From positions 1,798,001-1,862,000 of the forward strand of contig JAZGUH010000360.1 of the NCBI GenBank assembly GCA_037893225.1: a stretch of DNA of 64,000 bases, read 5' to 3'. A program made the translations under genes and the position numbers. The stretch is from Hippasteria phrygiana. Lineage: Eukaryota > Echinodermata > Asteroidea > Valvatida > Goniasteridae. This document shows positions 14,545 through 26,329 of the stretch, piece after piece; the stretch's first letter is position 1; every line of letters starts with the position of its first letter. Under the pieces are notes generated by a model. That model saw only the letters and a list, made by a program, of their open reading frames with translations, was not told where the DNA came from and ran no database searches.

Positions 14545-17500
14545 ACAGCATGCAGGCTTAGATCAGCACAATAGACCTATGCTGTTTAGTAGATGAGTAA
14601 GTCTAACACTCTCTCTACCTCTCCTTCTCTCTTACTCTCACATTCTAACCTGAACACTTGCACTGTAACACTTGCACTGTAACACTTGCACTCGAACCTT
14701 AACCCTAACACTTGCACTGTAACACTTGAACTTAAACCCTTAACTCTAACACTAATTTTAATATTCCTAACTCGCTTACTCTGTTTCCATCAACTTCACG
14801 AGAGATCAACATCTAGCTCCTGGCTGTCAAGACCTCGAGGCCACCCAAGATCATCTTGGACAGAACTGGAATGGCCTAGTGAGCTACACAGCATGCAGGC
14901 TTAGATAAGCACAATAGACCTATGCTGTTTAGTAGATGAGTAAGTGTAACACTCTCTCTACCTCTGACTCTCCTTCTCTCTTACTCTCACATTCTAACCC
15001 GATCCACTGTAACACTTGCACTGTAACACTTGAACTCAAACCCTTAACTCTAACACTAATTTCAATATTCTTAACTTGCTTACTCTATTTGTCCATCAAC
15101 TTCAGGAGAGATCAACATCTGGCTCCTGGCTGTCAATACCTCGAGGCCACTCAAGATCATCATGGACAGAACTGGAATGGCCTAGTGAGATGGACAGCAT
15201 GCATGCTTAGATCAGCACAATAGACCTACGCTGTTTAGTAGATGAGTAAGTCTAACACTCTCTCTACCTCTGACTCTCCTTCTCTCTTACTCTCACATTC
15301 TAACCCGATCACTAGCACTTGCACTGTAACACTTGCACTGTAACACTTGCACTGTAACACTTGCACTGTAACACTTGCACTGTAACACTTGCACTGTAAC
15401 ACTTGCACTGTAACACTTGCACTGTAACACTTGCACTGTAACACTTGCACTGTAACACTTGCACTGTAACACTTGCACTCGAACCTTAACCTTAACCCTA
15501 ACACTTGCACTGTAACACTTGAACTCGAACCTTAACCCTAACCCTAACACTTGCACTGTAACACTTGCACTCGAACCTTAACCCTAACACTTGCACTGTA
15601 ACACTTGCACTGTAACACTTGCACTGTAACACTTGCACTGTAACACTTGCACTGTAACACTTGCACTGTAACCTTAACCCTAACACTTGAACTCAAACCC
15701 TTATCTCTAACACTAATTTTAATATTCTTAACTTGCTTACTCTATTTGTCCATCAACTTCAGGAGAGATCAACATCTGGCTCCTGGCTGTCAATACCTCG
15801 AGGCCACTCAAGATCATCATGGACAGAACTGGAATGGCCTAGTGAGATGGACAGCATGCATGCTTAGATCAGCACAATAGACCTACGCTGTTTAGTAGAT
15901 GAGTAAGTCTAACACTCTCTCTACCTCTGACTCTCCTTCTCTCTTACTCTCACATTCTAACCCGATCACTAGCACTTGCACTGTAACACTTGCACTGTAA
16001 CACTTGCACTGTAACACTTGCACTGTAACACTTGCACTGTAACACTTGCACTGTAACACTTGCACTGTAACACTTGCACTGTAACACTTGCACTGTAACA
16101 CTTGCACTGTAACCTTAACCCTAACACTTGAACTCAAACCCTTAACTCTAACACTTGAACTCAAACCCTTAACTCTAACACTAATTTCAATATTCTTAAC
16201 TCGCTTACTCTATTTTTCCATCAACTTCAGGAGAGATCAACATCCGGCTCCTGGCTGTTAAGACCTCGAGGCCACCCAAGATCATCATGAACAGAACTGG
16301 AATGGCCTAGTGAGATAGACAGCATGCAGGCTTAGATCAGCACAATAGACCTATGCTGTTTAGTAGATGAGTAAGTCTAACACTTTCTCTACCTCTGACT
16401 TTCCTTCTCTCTTACTCTCACTTTCTAACCCGATCACTTGCACTGTAACACTTGCACTGTAACACTTGCACTGTAACACTTGCACTGTAACACTTGCACT
16501 GTAACACTTGCACTGTAACACTTGCACTGTAACACTTGCACTGTAACACTTGCACTGTAACACTTGCACTGTAACACTTGCACTGTAACACTTGCACTGT
16601 AACACTTGCACTGTAACACTTGCACTGTAACACTTGAACTCGAACCTTAACCCTAACCCTAACACTTGCACTGTAACACTTGCACTCGAACCTTAACCCT
16701 AACACTTGCACTGTAACACTTGAACTCGAACCTTAAACCTAACACTTGCACTGTAACACTTGAACTCGAACCTTAACCCTAACACTTGAACTCAAACCCT
16801 TAACTCTAACACTAATTTCAATATTCTTAACTCGCTTACTCTATTTTTCCATCAACTTCAGGAGAGATCAACATCCGGCTCCTGGCTGTGAAGACCTCGA
16901 GGCCACCCAAGATCATCATGGACAGAACTGGAATGGCCTGGTTAGATAGACAGCATGCAGGGTTAGATCAGCACAATAGACCTACGCTGTTTAGTAGATG
17001 AGTAAGTCCAACACTCTCTCTACCTCTGACTCTCCTTCTCTCTTACTCTCACATTCTAACCCGATCACTTGCACTGTAACACTTGCACTGTAACACTTGC
17101 ACTGTAACACTTGCACTGTAACACTTGCACTGTAACACTTGCACTGTAACACTTGCACTGTAACACTTGCACTGTAACACTTGCACTGTAACACTTGCAC
17201 TGTAACACTTGCACTGTAACACTTGCACTGTAACACTTGCACTCAAACTTTAACCCTAATATTCTTAACTCGCTTACTCTATTTTTCCATCAACTTCAGG
17301 AGAGATCAACATCCGGCTCCTGGCTGTTAAGACCTCGAGGCCACCCAAGATCATCATGAACAGAACTGGAATGGCCTAGTGAGATAGAAAGCATGCAGGC
17401 TTAGATCAGCACAATAGACCTACGCTGTTTAGTAGATGAGTAAGTCTAACACTCTCTCTACCTCTGACTCTCCTTCTCTCTTACTCTCAAATTCTAACCC

Positions 17501-17732
17501 GATCACTAGCACTTGCACTGTAACACTTGCACTGTAACACTTGCACTGTAACACTTGCACTGTAACACTTGCACTGTAACACTTGCACTGTAACACTTGC
17601 ACTCGAACCTTAACCCTAACACTTGCACTGTAACACTTGAACTCGAACCTTAACCCTAACACTTGCACTGTAACACTTGCACTGTAACACTTGCACTGTA
17701 ACACTTGCACTGTAACACTTGCACTGTAACAC

Positions 17733-18925
17733 TTGCACTGTAACACTTGCACTCGAACCTCAACCCTAACACTTGAACTCAAACCCTTAACTCTAACACT
17801 AATTTTAATATTCTTAACTCGCTTACTCTATTTTTCCTTCAACTTCAAGAGAGATCAACATCCGGCTCCTGGCTGTGAAGACCTCGAGGCCACCCAAGAC
17901 CATCATGGACAAAACTGGAATGGCCTGGTGAGATAGACAGCATGCAGCCTTAGATCAGCACAATAGACCTACGCTGTTTAGTAGATGAGTAAGTCCAACA
18001 CTCTCTCTACCTCTGACTCTCCTTCTCTCTTACTCTCACATTCTAACCCGATCACTAGCACTTGCACTGTAACACTTGCACTGTAACACTTGCACTGTAA
18101 CACTTGCACTGTAACACTTGCACTGTAACACTTGCACTGTAACACTTGCACTGTAACACTTGCACTCGAACCTTAACCACTCGAACCTTAACCCTAACAC
18201 TTGCACTGTAACACTTGAACTTAAATGTAGATGAGTAAGTCTAACACTCTCTCTACCTCTCCTTCTCTCTTACTCTCACATTCTAACCTGAACACTTGCA
18301 CTGTAACACTTGCACTGTAACACTTGCACTGTAACACTTGCACTCGAACCTTAACCCTAACACTTGCACTGTAACACTTGAACTTAAACCCTTAACTCTA
18401 ACACTAATTTTAATATTCCTAACTCGCTTACTCTGTTTCCATCAACTTCAGGAGAGATCAACATCTAGCTCCTGGCTGTGAAGACCTCGAGGCCACCCAA
18501 GATCATCATGGACAGAACTGGAATGGGCCAGTGAGCTAGACAGCATGCAGGCTTAGATAAGCACAATAGACCTATGCTGTTTAGTAGATGAGTAAGTGTA
18601 ACACTCTCTCTACCTCTGACTCTCCTTCTCTCTTACTCTCACATTCTAACCCGATCCACTGTAACACTTGCACTGTAACACTTGCACTCGAACCTTAACC
18701 CTAACACTTGAACTCAAACCCTTAACTCTAACACTTGAACTCAAACCCTTAACTCTAACACTTGAACTCAAACCCTTAACTCTAACACTAATTTTAATAT
18801 TCTTAACTCGCTTACTCGATTTTTCCATCAACTTCAGGAGAGATCAACATCCGGCTCCTGGCTGTCAAGACCTCGAGGCCACCCAAGATCATCATGAACA
18901 GAACTGGAATGGCCTAGTGAGATAG
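17733..18925. repeat. Large duplicated satellite block, copy 2
   Basis: Second copy of the 13.5-14.5 kb block. Near 18,172-18,230 a normal module is cut short: the array jumps from CACTTGAACTTAAA straight into TGTAGATGAGTAAG, skipping a core. This is a visible recombination or deletion junction. Confidence 0.8.
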
Positions 18926-19514
18926 ACAGCATGCAGGCTTAGATCAGCACAATAGACCTATGCTGTTTAGTAGATGAGTAAGTCTAACACTCTCTCTACC
19001 TCTCCTTCTCTCTTACTCTCACATTCTAACCTGAACACTTGCACTGTAACACTTGCACTGTAACACTTGCACTGTAACACTTGCACTGTAACACTTGCAC
19101 TCGAACCTTAACCCTAACACTTGCACTGTAACACTTGAACTTAAACCCTTAACTCTAACACTAATTTTAATATTCCTAACTCGCTTACTCTGTTTCCATC
19201 AACTTCAGGAGAGATCAACATCTAGCTCCTGGCTGTCAAGACCTCGAGGCCACCCAAGATCATCTTGGACAGAACTGGAATGGCCTAGTGAGCTACACAG
19301 CATGCAGGCTTAGATAAGCACAATAGACCTATGCTGTTTAGTAGATGAGTAAGTGTAACACTCTCTCTACCTCTGACTCTCCTTCTCTCTTACTCTCACA
19401 TTCTAACCCGATCCACTGTAACACTTGCACTGTAACACTTGCACTCGAACCTTAACCCTAACACTTGAACTCAAACCCTTAACTCTAACACTTGAACTCA
19501 AACCCTTAACTCTA

Positions 19515-19768
19515 ACACTAATTTTAATATTCTTAACTCGCTTACTCTATTTTTCCATCAACTTCAGGAGAGATCAACATCCGGCTCCTGGCTGTCAAGA
19601 CCTCGAGGCCACCCAAGATCATCATGAACAGAACTGGAATGGCCTAGTGAGATAGACAGCATGCAGGCTTAGATCAGCACAATAGACCTATGCTGTTTAG
19701 TAGATGAGTAAGTCTAACACTCTCTCTACCTCTCCTTCTCTCTTACTCTCACATTCTAACCCGATCAC
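19515..19768 (+). repeat. Representative satellite core module
   Basis: One of about 38 copies. In order it holds an AT-rich lead (CACTAATTTTAATATTC), a pyrimidine stretch ending in CATCAACTTCAG, a GC-richer block of about 100 bp, then GATGAGTAAGTCTAACAC and a CT-rich tail ending in TCTAACCCGATCAC. The pyrimidine-AG end resembles a 3' splice site. On the minus strand the same block is framed by CTATCTCACTAG and GTAAGC, also splice-like. Copies differ by scattered substitutions. Whether the block is a captured exon is inference. Confidence 0.9.
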
Positions 19769-20236
19769 TTGCACTGTAACACTTGCACTGTAACACTTGC
19801 ACTGTAACACTTGCACTCGAACCTTAACCCTAACACTTGCACTGTAACACTTGCACTCGAACCTTAACCCTAACACTTGCACTGTAACACTTGAACTTAA
19901 ACCCTTAACTCTAACACTAATTTTAATATTCCTAACTCGCTTACTCTATGTTTCCATCAACTTCAGGAGAGATCAACATCTAGCTCCTGGCTGTCAAGAC
20001 CTCGAGGCCACCCAAGATCTTCATGGACAGAACTGGAATGGCCTAGTGAGCTAGACAGCATGCAGGCTTAGATCAGCACAATAGACCTATGCTGTTTAGT
20101 AGATGAGTAAGTCTAACACTCTCTCTACCTCTCCTTCTCTCTTACTCTCACATTCTAACCCGATCACTTGCACTGTAACACTTGCACTGTAACACTTGCA
20201 CTGTAACACTTGCACTGTAACACTTGCACTCGAACC

Positions 20237-21360
20237 TGTGGAAGTAATATTTCTTCAGGTGTATCAATTGCCAAGTTGTTGTTTTAATATTTGTGATCCA
20301 TTTCTCGCTTGTGATTGGATAAATTAATTGTGTCCTTCCATTTCTCCTTAAAATAAATCTATTTTCTGTCACCCTGTGTGACCCAGAATAATTTTGCATT
20401 GAATGTGTCATATATATTAACCCTCTTTAATTGTTCAATCCTATTTTATGTCATATTCTACCATCGTTTCCACCAATTTGAATGCACTTATGCAAATCTC
20501 AGCCTTTGTTACAAAGATCTTACTTTTATCATCGTTAAGCATCTTTACATCTTTACATCTTTTATTTTATGATAGCATTACCATAATTTTATTATAAATT
20601 ATCAAACAAAATTGTTATTGTTATAAACATAACATAAAATGCTGGCTGTAAAGTTCTTTACATATTGGATGTTGTTTTAACATTCAAGCAGTTTTCAATA
20701 AGGAAATGCTCTCAGGGCAGCCCAGGGGTTGAGCACAAACTGGAGAGCTGCATGCAGTTACCATGGCAATGTTTGGTTACAACCTTGGCAATAAGCCAGT
20801 TCGGTATTCCTGACTGCGCATGTGCACAACAAGATTTAAAAAATTTTCTCTCAGGGGGAAAAACGTGGCAGATAAATGCACACAATGCTATGGGGGACGT
20901 GGTAAACTGAATTTGCATTCTGTGTAATTTTGCGTGCAATCGAAAAGACGATTTAAACTTTTGTTCGAACAAAAGTTTGGACACACAAGACACCTAAAAA
21001 CACTTCGCTGTCCAAACATTTTTTTTTTTAATGTTACTTCAGAACACGATGATCTCTTTAAATTTGCTGGTACCCACTATGCTTTTGCACGCATACGATG
21101 AAATGTTTCTCCCGAAAGAAAAATTGTCAAATTTTGATGTGCACATGCGCAGTTGGAATACCGAACTGGCTTATTGTAAACAAACCTCATATCGTCATGA
21201 AGATTGACTACGGCATTTAGGAACATACTTCAGCATTTCAAGTTGCCACTCAATCATGTGGCCAGCTGAATTAGAAATGAAATTTACCAAGCCTGGGTGG
21301 AATCTTGATTTTCATCATTTTCCGAATCCGTTTTTTTTTTCATGACACCAACTGCATGAG
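20237..21360. other. Intronic sequence between satellite and first exon
   Basis: AT-rich and non-coding by eye. It holds one inverted-repeat element (20,789-21,176). I see no exon with plausible splice sites. Confidence 0.6.
20789..21176. mobile_element. MITE-like element with ~70-bp inverted ends
   Basis: The left arm begins CAATAAGCCAGTTCGGTATT and the right arm ends with its reverse complement. Similarity continues inward through GCGCATGTGCACA for about 70 bp. A 24-bp perfect palindrome centred on TTCGAA lies inside at 20,955-20,978. No transposase is present and no clear target duplication is visible, so the superfamily is unassigned. Confidence 0.7.
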
Positions 21361-21433
21361 ACCATCCAGAGTCGTCGTCCCGACATCAACAAGGTACTGC
21401 GAGATGGCCAAGAACTGCTCAAGCAGTGCACAG
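21361..21433 (+). CDS. MACF1: Spectraplakin exon 1 of window (spectrin repeat)
   Basis: Reads TIQSRRPDINKVLRDGQELL followed by KQCT and one base of the next codon. It ends at the donor CACAG|GTAAAG in phase 1, which fits exon 2 exactly and restores a glycine. The acceptor is taken as GCATGAG, which is weak. The pattern matches the end of one spectrin repeat. Confidence 0.8.
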
Positions 21434-22249
21434 GTAAAGATAAATACTAAACGGACTAAAAAATATATTTTTAAAAATAAATAAATACACAAATTAATTA
21501 AAGATACCCTCAACAAGATTTAAGCCATTGATCTCTGAAATGAACAAAACAAATTTTACAGTTAAATAATCGAGATAATATATATGAAATGCTACAAACT
21601 ACTTCCTGACTGGAATAACCTGACCGGAAATGTAAAATTGCTAAAAGTTAGGAGGGCCAGACATTTTGATTCCAGCATTTTGAGGCTATCCTTTCAGATG
21701 GATTCTGTTAGGATCCAAATGTCAATCCCTTATAATTTTGTATCAAATTTTGCAGTTGTTTATAAAATAACAACTGCAAAATTTGATACAAAAGTTTGAG
21801 CTGGTCTAGTAACTGGAAAGTGTTCAAGCCACAACAAAATGGTGTGTTGAAACCTGTATATAAACCAAAAATAAATGGAATAAGTCTCAAACCCAAAGTT
21901 AATTTGTCCAAAATGCAGTCAGTGTGGCTGCAAGGGGTAGTAGAAATGGTACTGATTGGTTGCTATAGCCCCACATGTTTCTATTGAACAAATTTCTTTT
22001 GAGAATGTCAAAAATTTGTTGAACAATTTCAAAAATTCGTAAAAAACAATTTCAAAAAGACAATTTCCATTTGTTTTTTAATTTGTTCAAAAAACCTATT
22101 AGAAAGTTGTCTGCCCAAAGATGGTGTTTGTAATGATCCATTCAACTATAATCCCTCGAAGAAAAATCACTCGTTTCTCAAAAAGTTCAACCATTTCCAA
22201 ATGTTTCAATTTCGCAATCACAAATCTACCTTTCACATCCCACCCCCAG
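21434..22249. other. Intron 1 with a near-perfect hairpin
   Basis: The AT-rich intron contains an inverted repeat at 21,736-21,793: arms of about 25 bp starting TTTTGTATCAAATTTTGCAG with a short loop. Otherwise I see nothing coding. Confidence 0.7.
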
Positions 22250-22479
22250 GCAAAGAGATCATCGATGTCCAGCAGAAGCTAGATGCCATCCAGAATCGCT
22301 ATGACGACATCTGCGTTAGGAGCGAGGACCACCTAAGCCAGCTGCAGCAGGCTGTGCCTCTCGCCCAGGACTTCACCAGCATCCATAGTGAAGTGGACAA
22401 GTGGCTCGGCCAGGCCGAGAGAGACCTGCATGGCTTTGACACCTCGGCCAGCCCCGAACAGCAGAAAACTGTACAAGAG
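22250..22479 (+). CDS. MACF1: Spectraplakin exon 2 (spectrin repeat)
   Basis: Acceptor CACCCCCAG|GC, donor AAGAG|GTAAAT, 230 bp, phase 1 to 0. It encodes helices of a spectrin repeat (KEIIDVQQKLDAIQNRYDDI, then DKWLGQAERDLHGFD), with the usual tryptophan of helix A. Confidence 0.9.
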
Positions 22480-22876
22480 GTAAATAGAATTCAAATTGAA
22501 ATTATTTCTTTATTTATGTATTTATTTATTTATTACATTTCTTTACCCAGGGTGTGCCCAAACAGTTGAAAACTTCCAATAAATATTTACACACATACAT
22601 ATACGAATACTTACACAAATAGATCTATTTACAGTTAACATTTCAACTCTCCAGTAGAAGCCTATATGATTTACGGGATGGGCGAACAACCTGCGGAAAA
22701 ACCCTTTTGGGGGAAAAACAAGGGAAAATTTTCATCCGGCTCTTAAGTAATGTGGCAACCAAGTTTATAACTTGAATTAGGTGAACCTTCGTGTTAGTAA
22801 ATGTTGTTACCAGAAGTGTCTAGATCACAACTGTTAACAAAGAACAAAAATTTTAACAAAATTAAACTCTCAAAAG
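22480..22876. other. Intron 2; a splice-phase problem
   Basis: Non-coding, with an AT-rich TTTATTTATTTATT tract near 22,507. Exon 2 ends in phase 0 but exon 3 cannot start in phase 0 in its spectrin frame, so an exon or some bases are missing here. Confidence 0.6.
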
Positions 22877-22964
22877 CCATGCCAACACCCGCTTCAATGA
22901 GCTCTGTGCACAGACCAAGGACATCGAGTACCAGCTTATCTCTAAGCTGGAGGGAGCACAGAAG
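22877..22964 (+). CDS. MACF1: Spectraplakin exon 3 (spectrin repeat, helix)
   Basis: The frame ANTRFNELCAQTKDIEYQLI is a typical spectrin helix and joins in phase to exon 4 through the donor CAGAAG|GTATGT. The acceptor is uncertain: the nearest AG (CAAAAG) gives the wrong phase after exon 2. Confidence 0.7.
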
Positions 22965-23166
22965 GTATGTTTAGTTTCTGTACTTTCCTGTAGCTCAGCT
23001 CAGAATGGGTCGAGAATGGAGGATTGCACTGGGATGCTGCTGAGTAGTATATCTGTCTATTCTTGTCAAGTTTTCCCAGTGTTCTTTTTCGTTTTCTTTG
23101 GGAAAATCTACCCCATTCGGGCTCGAAGTGGATCTGCTGTAACACTCTGCTGTAATTACTCTGCAG

Positions 23167-23292
23167 GTGGAGCAGAACATGGACAACCTCCTCTCATGGA
23201 TCAATGACACAGAGAGGACACTCGACAACAGTGCCAAGGAGACAGTCGGTGTGGATCCTGATGGAGTCAGGGAACAGCTCAAGAAAGCCAAG
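23167..23292 (+). CDS. MACF1: Spectraplakin exon 4 (spectrin repeat)
   Basis: 126 bp, acceptor CTCTGCAG, donor GCCAAG|GTGAGT, phase 0-0. Encodes VEQNMDNLLSWINDTERTLD, the helix A signature with the conserved tryptophan, then a linker and the start of helix B. Confidence 0.9.
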
Positions 23293-23683
23293 GTGAGTCT
23301 GGGAGGTTTTAGCTGCCATAAACCAGTTCGGCTTTTATTCTGACAGGTTCACCAAGCACCAAAATATGAAATAGGTGTTGTTCATTGACATTCATTGTCT
23401 GCTGGCAGGTTTTTCTGTCATGAAAACAATACTGTTTAATTTAAACAGGATTTTTCAAGTCCCGCGTTACTTGAGTGGTTCACAAACTTGGAACATCCTG
23501 CTTGACCACTGGGCTTGGTGGGGTTGGCTTGGAGAAGAGAAACCAATATGGAACATGGTACTGTTTTGTGCTAAATATTACATCGGGAATTTACTATTCC
23601 ATTTAAAATTAGACAAGCTTTTATTTATGTTTCAGATATAATCTGTGATAATTTGTTATCTCCCTCATTGTGTCTCTAAACAG

Positions 23684-24003
23684 GGCTTGGACAGAGAGAT
23701 CAACTCCAAGATGAGCTGGGTCCAAGATGTCAGTGGTGCCGCCGAGGTCCTGCTCCAGCAGACAACCGATCCCACCCAGTGCCGGCGCCTCGATGACCAC
23801 CTGAAGCAGCTCAAGACTAGGTACGATGTGCTGTCCAACAACAGTGCTGACCGCGTGGAGGTCCTTGACGCTAGCCCTGTCTTTCAACGAGACCCACAGT
23901 GACTTGAGCAGCTGGCTTACGGACATCGAGTAGGAGATGAAGAGTCTACGGGCTTTCCGGACTGGATGCTGAGGAGATCAGGAGGGAAGTGGACAAGAAC
24001 AGG
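23684..24003 (+). CDS. MACF1: Spectraplakin exon 5, frameshifted with in-frame stop
   Basis: Acceptor CTAAACAG, donor AACAGG|GTAAGG. The first frame reads GLDREINSKMSWVQDVSGAA onward. Near 23,870 the spectrin signal moves to another frame (SFNETHSDLSSWLTDIE) and then meets TAG. A third frame carries SGLDAEEIRREVDKNR to the donor. The length of 320 bp is not a multiple of three. At least two indels and one nonsense codon are needed to explain it. Confidence 0.8.
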
Positions 24004-24343
24004 GTAAGGAATTGATACATTGTTTCTTTTACTTGCACCAGGGCCAGATTGTTATGTCCTGAGATAGTCTGATGAACTTTGAAGACGGTAAAGTAAAACT
24101 ATATTGCCTTGATACATCGGCCGTACAAGACAAAGTAAATGTATATCCTAAGATATACCTCAGCCCTATATGCCAATGACTACATCTATATCTTGAGATA
24201 TCCTGTTGATATATCATCTGTAAAAGAAAATATGTACCCTGAGATATTCTTTTAGTACATCAATCATACAAGACAACAAAGTAAACATAAACCTTGAGAT
24301 ATTCTGTGGATATATGAACCATCTCTCTGCTTCTTACTGCCAG

Positions 24344-24550
24344 CTGATGAGCCAGGCTGTCAACGAGAAGCAACAGTACATCAACAAGCTGAACAGGCTC
24401 GCTCCTGAGCTCGACAAGATCAGCCCCGGGCCCGGTGCTCACTCCCTGGAAGCTAAGGTGAACAGCGACAACAAGCGTTATGACAACGTCAAGCAGGATG
24501 TGGAAAAGAGAGGCGAGAAACTCTTTGACCTTCTCCAACGAACAAGCTCT
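24344..24550 (+). CDS. MACF1: Spectraplakin exon 6 (spectrin repeat)
   Basis: 207 bp, acceptor TACTGCCAG. Encodes LMSQAVNEKQQYINKLNRLA through KLFDLLQRTSS. The donor TCT|GTGACT is weak, but phase 0 joins it cleanly to exon 7. A Tc1-like MITE starts only 40 bp beyond. Confidence 0.8.
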
Positions 24551-24589
24551 GTGACTATTTTGAATTATTTCTAAAGCCTGTTTGTGATA

Positions 24590-24797
24590 GAAAGTTTACA
24601 TACACCAGTCCTGCAAACAATTCCCCAATTCCTCCCAAAGCTGTGAACCAAATCCAGATGATTAAACATGCATGAGGAAGGACTTTTGAAAACACGATTT
24701 TATTGATATACTGAGAATTTACAATAGAAGAATTGCAAGAAAAGCAACAGCTGCAGGAACAATTAAAGGAACAATTTCCAAGTGTATGTAAACTTTC
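24590..24797. mobile_element. Tc1/mariner-type MITE
   Basis: Perfect 16-bp inverted ends GAAAGTTTACATACAC / GTGTATGTAAACTTTC flank about 180 bp without a transposase. AGTTTACATAC-type ends are known from Sleeping Beauty-like Tc1 elements. The terminal bases and a TA duplication are not clear, so the element is degenerate. Confidence 0.65.
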
Positions 24798-24919
24798 GAA
24801 TGCAAATATTTTTTTTCTCAGAAAACGAGTAACCATAAAACATCTTGGACCCCGTTTACATTATGTGGGGCTTTGAAGTGTATGATGACAAGTTTCTTAC
24901 AATTATCTTTGTCTTGCAG

Positions 24920-25039
24920 TTCATCGAGGACCTGGATTCTACCTTGGAGCAGCTGAACATCACTGCTAAGAAACTGTCCAAACCAGAATCAATCTCCTGC
25001 CACCCAGAGGTGCTCCGCAAGCAATGCAAAAAGCTGCAG
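24920..25039 (+). CDS. MACF1: Spectraplakin exon 7 (spectrin repeat)
   Basis: 120 bp, acceptor GTCTTGCAG, donor CTGCAG|GTAACA, phase 0-0. Encodes FIEDLDSTLEQLNITAKKLS and on to the helix end RKQCKKLQ. Confidence 0.9.
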
Positions 25040-25661
25040 GTAACAAACAGTGCATTCAGGTCACATTCTACACCTCATTATCTCTCTAAGGACTCCCTCC
25101 AATTTCCAATTAACTCGTGCTTCAAGTTTAAGTATCTCAAACTTTCTAATCTTGACTGAAATAAAGAGATGTGGCTAAAAGCCCTTGGCATTTTTGTGTC
25201 GACATTGAGTAAGTTGGCACAAGTACTTTCAACCAACCTACTGAGGTTGTTACATCACCGGTTATCAATAGCCAAAAGTGTCCTCATGTACAGCAGGTAG
25301 CCAGGGTCTTGAGGTTCCAAGATGACACTCTGAGGTTCGACCACGGATCGTTTCCTGTTTAATATGAGTGTGCAGGCACAAAGTACGTCGGGAATCAACC
25401 ACTCATTAACCAATGGTCATTTATTATCTTATTGGACCCCGACTGAGCCACTAATTTGAACAGAATTCAAAACAGCATTTGCCAGTACCTCATTTATTCA
25501 TGCAGGATCTGAAATCTTTTCAGAGTAAACACTGAAGAACTGGGGTCATTATTGACTCGTAATGTGTGGATGTTGTAACCGAACTTAGGTTTACACACGG
25601 ATGGATGGATGGATGGATAGATAATGCAATGCTACTATTTTTGTTGTACTCTGAATCCTAG
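25040..25661. other. Intron 7
   Basis: Non-coding. A short GATG microsatellite lies at about 25,601-25,620. Nothing else is recognisable. Confidence 0.6.
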
Positions 25662-25767
25662 ATGCTACAAGACCAGGTAGACAGCCAGATGGACGCAGTG
25701 GACAACATGCGGAAGGTAGGCCAAGACATGATCAGTGCCGCATCCACAGATGACCCCAATGTCAAAG
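25662..25767 (+). CDS. MACF1: Spectraplakin exon 8 (spectrin repeat)
   Basis: 106 bp, acceptor AATCCTAG, donor TCAAAG|GTGAGA. Encodes MLQDQVDSQMDAVDNMRKVG and ends in phase 1. The next exon begins in phase 0, so they cannot be spliced directly without breaking the frame. An intervening exon appears to be missing. Confidence 0.85.
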
Positions 25768-26329
25768 GTGAGATTAAAGTCGTATATCGGAGTTCAAACC
25801 ACCAGCATTTCTCAGGCATTGTAAAAAACAGTTAATAGTTATTTACAATAAGAACAAATAATGATCCAGTTTGACCTAGTAGTGGCCATTGGCCTGGTTC
25901 AAATCTCTTCAGTGCCAGCTGAATAAGAAAACAATTTCATGGCTAAGTTTTGCTGAGCAGGAAAATTTGCTAAACCAATATCCGAAAAAAGAATTTTTGT
26001 TAAATTCACAAAAATGCGGGACAAGCTTGCCATTGGTTTTTTTGCGCCATTTGGCGTCATCTGTACGCAAGGGGTTAACCAAGGGGAAATTGCCTTGCCC
26101 CTCCAAGTTTGTTCTAAGCCTGCTTTTGACAGTTTCTTGAAGACCTCTTATGTCTATAAAAAGAAGTACAAACAACAACTAATAATGTTGAAGAGTACAA
26201 AGATGAGCTGGTGTCAAACAGACACAGTAAACTGTATCTTATGAGACTTATGGGGGAAAAAAATAGAGAATCGGGAACTCCAGACAACCTCACAATTGAG
26301 TTATCAACTTGTTGATTTTCATCTGACAG
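25768..26329. other. Intron 8 with a partial TTAA MITE
   Basis: Contains half of the TTAA-type MITE described at 29,805 and 43,099: GGCGTCATCTGTACGCAAGG then GGTTAA, ending near 26,078. No exon to repair the 8/9 phase clash is visible. Confidence 0.55.

Larger units (their letters stand above)
1..20236. repeat. 20-kb higher-order satellite array
   Basis: The whole stretch is built from three ingredients: runs of the 14-bp unit CACTTGCACTGTAA, runs of a related module reading CACTCGAACCTTAACCCTAA, and about 38 copies of a roughly 250-bp core that contains GAGAGATCAACATCCGGCTC. The number of 14-mers between cores varies from a few to about 20. The array is already under way at base 1 and stops sharply near 20,236, where unique intronic sequence begins. 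Many short open frames on both strands, such as repeats of VTVQVLQCKCYSAS, arise because three 14-bp units span 42 bp with few stops, so I do not call genes here. It lies upstream of the spectraplakin exons, either in an intron or at a breakpoint of that gene. Confidence 0.97.

Noticed and set aside
348..20054. Dozens of open frames of 60-190 codons in the satellite, such as VTVQVLQCKCYSAS repeats
   Set aside because: They follow from the 14-bp unit being stop-poor in several frames, occur on both strands and carry no domain.
1..20236. CRISPR array
   Set aside because: Repeat units are 14 bp, contiguous, without unique spacers, in a eukaryotic genome.
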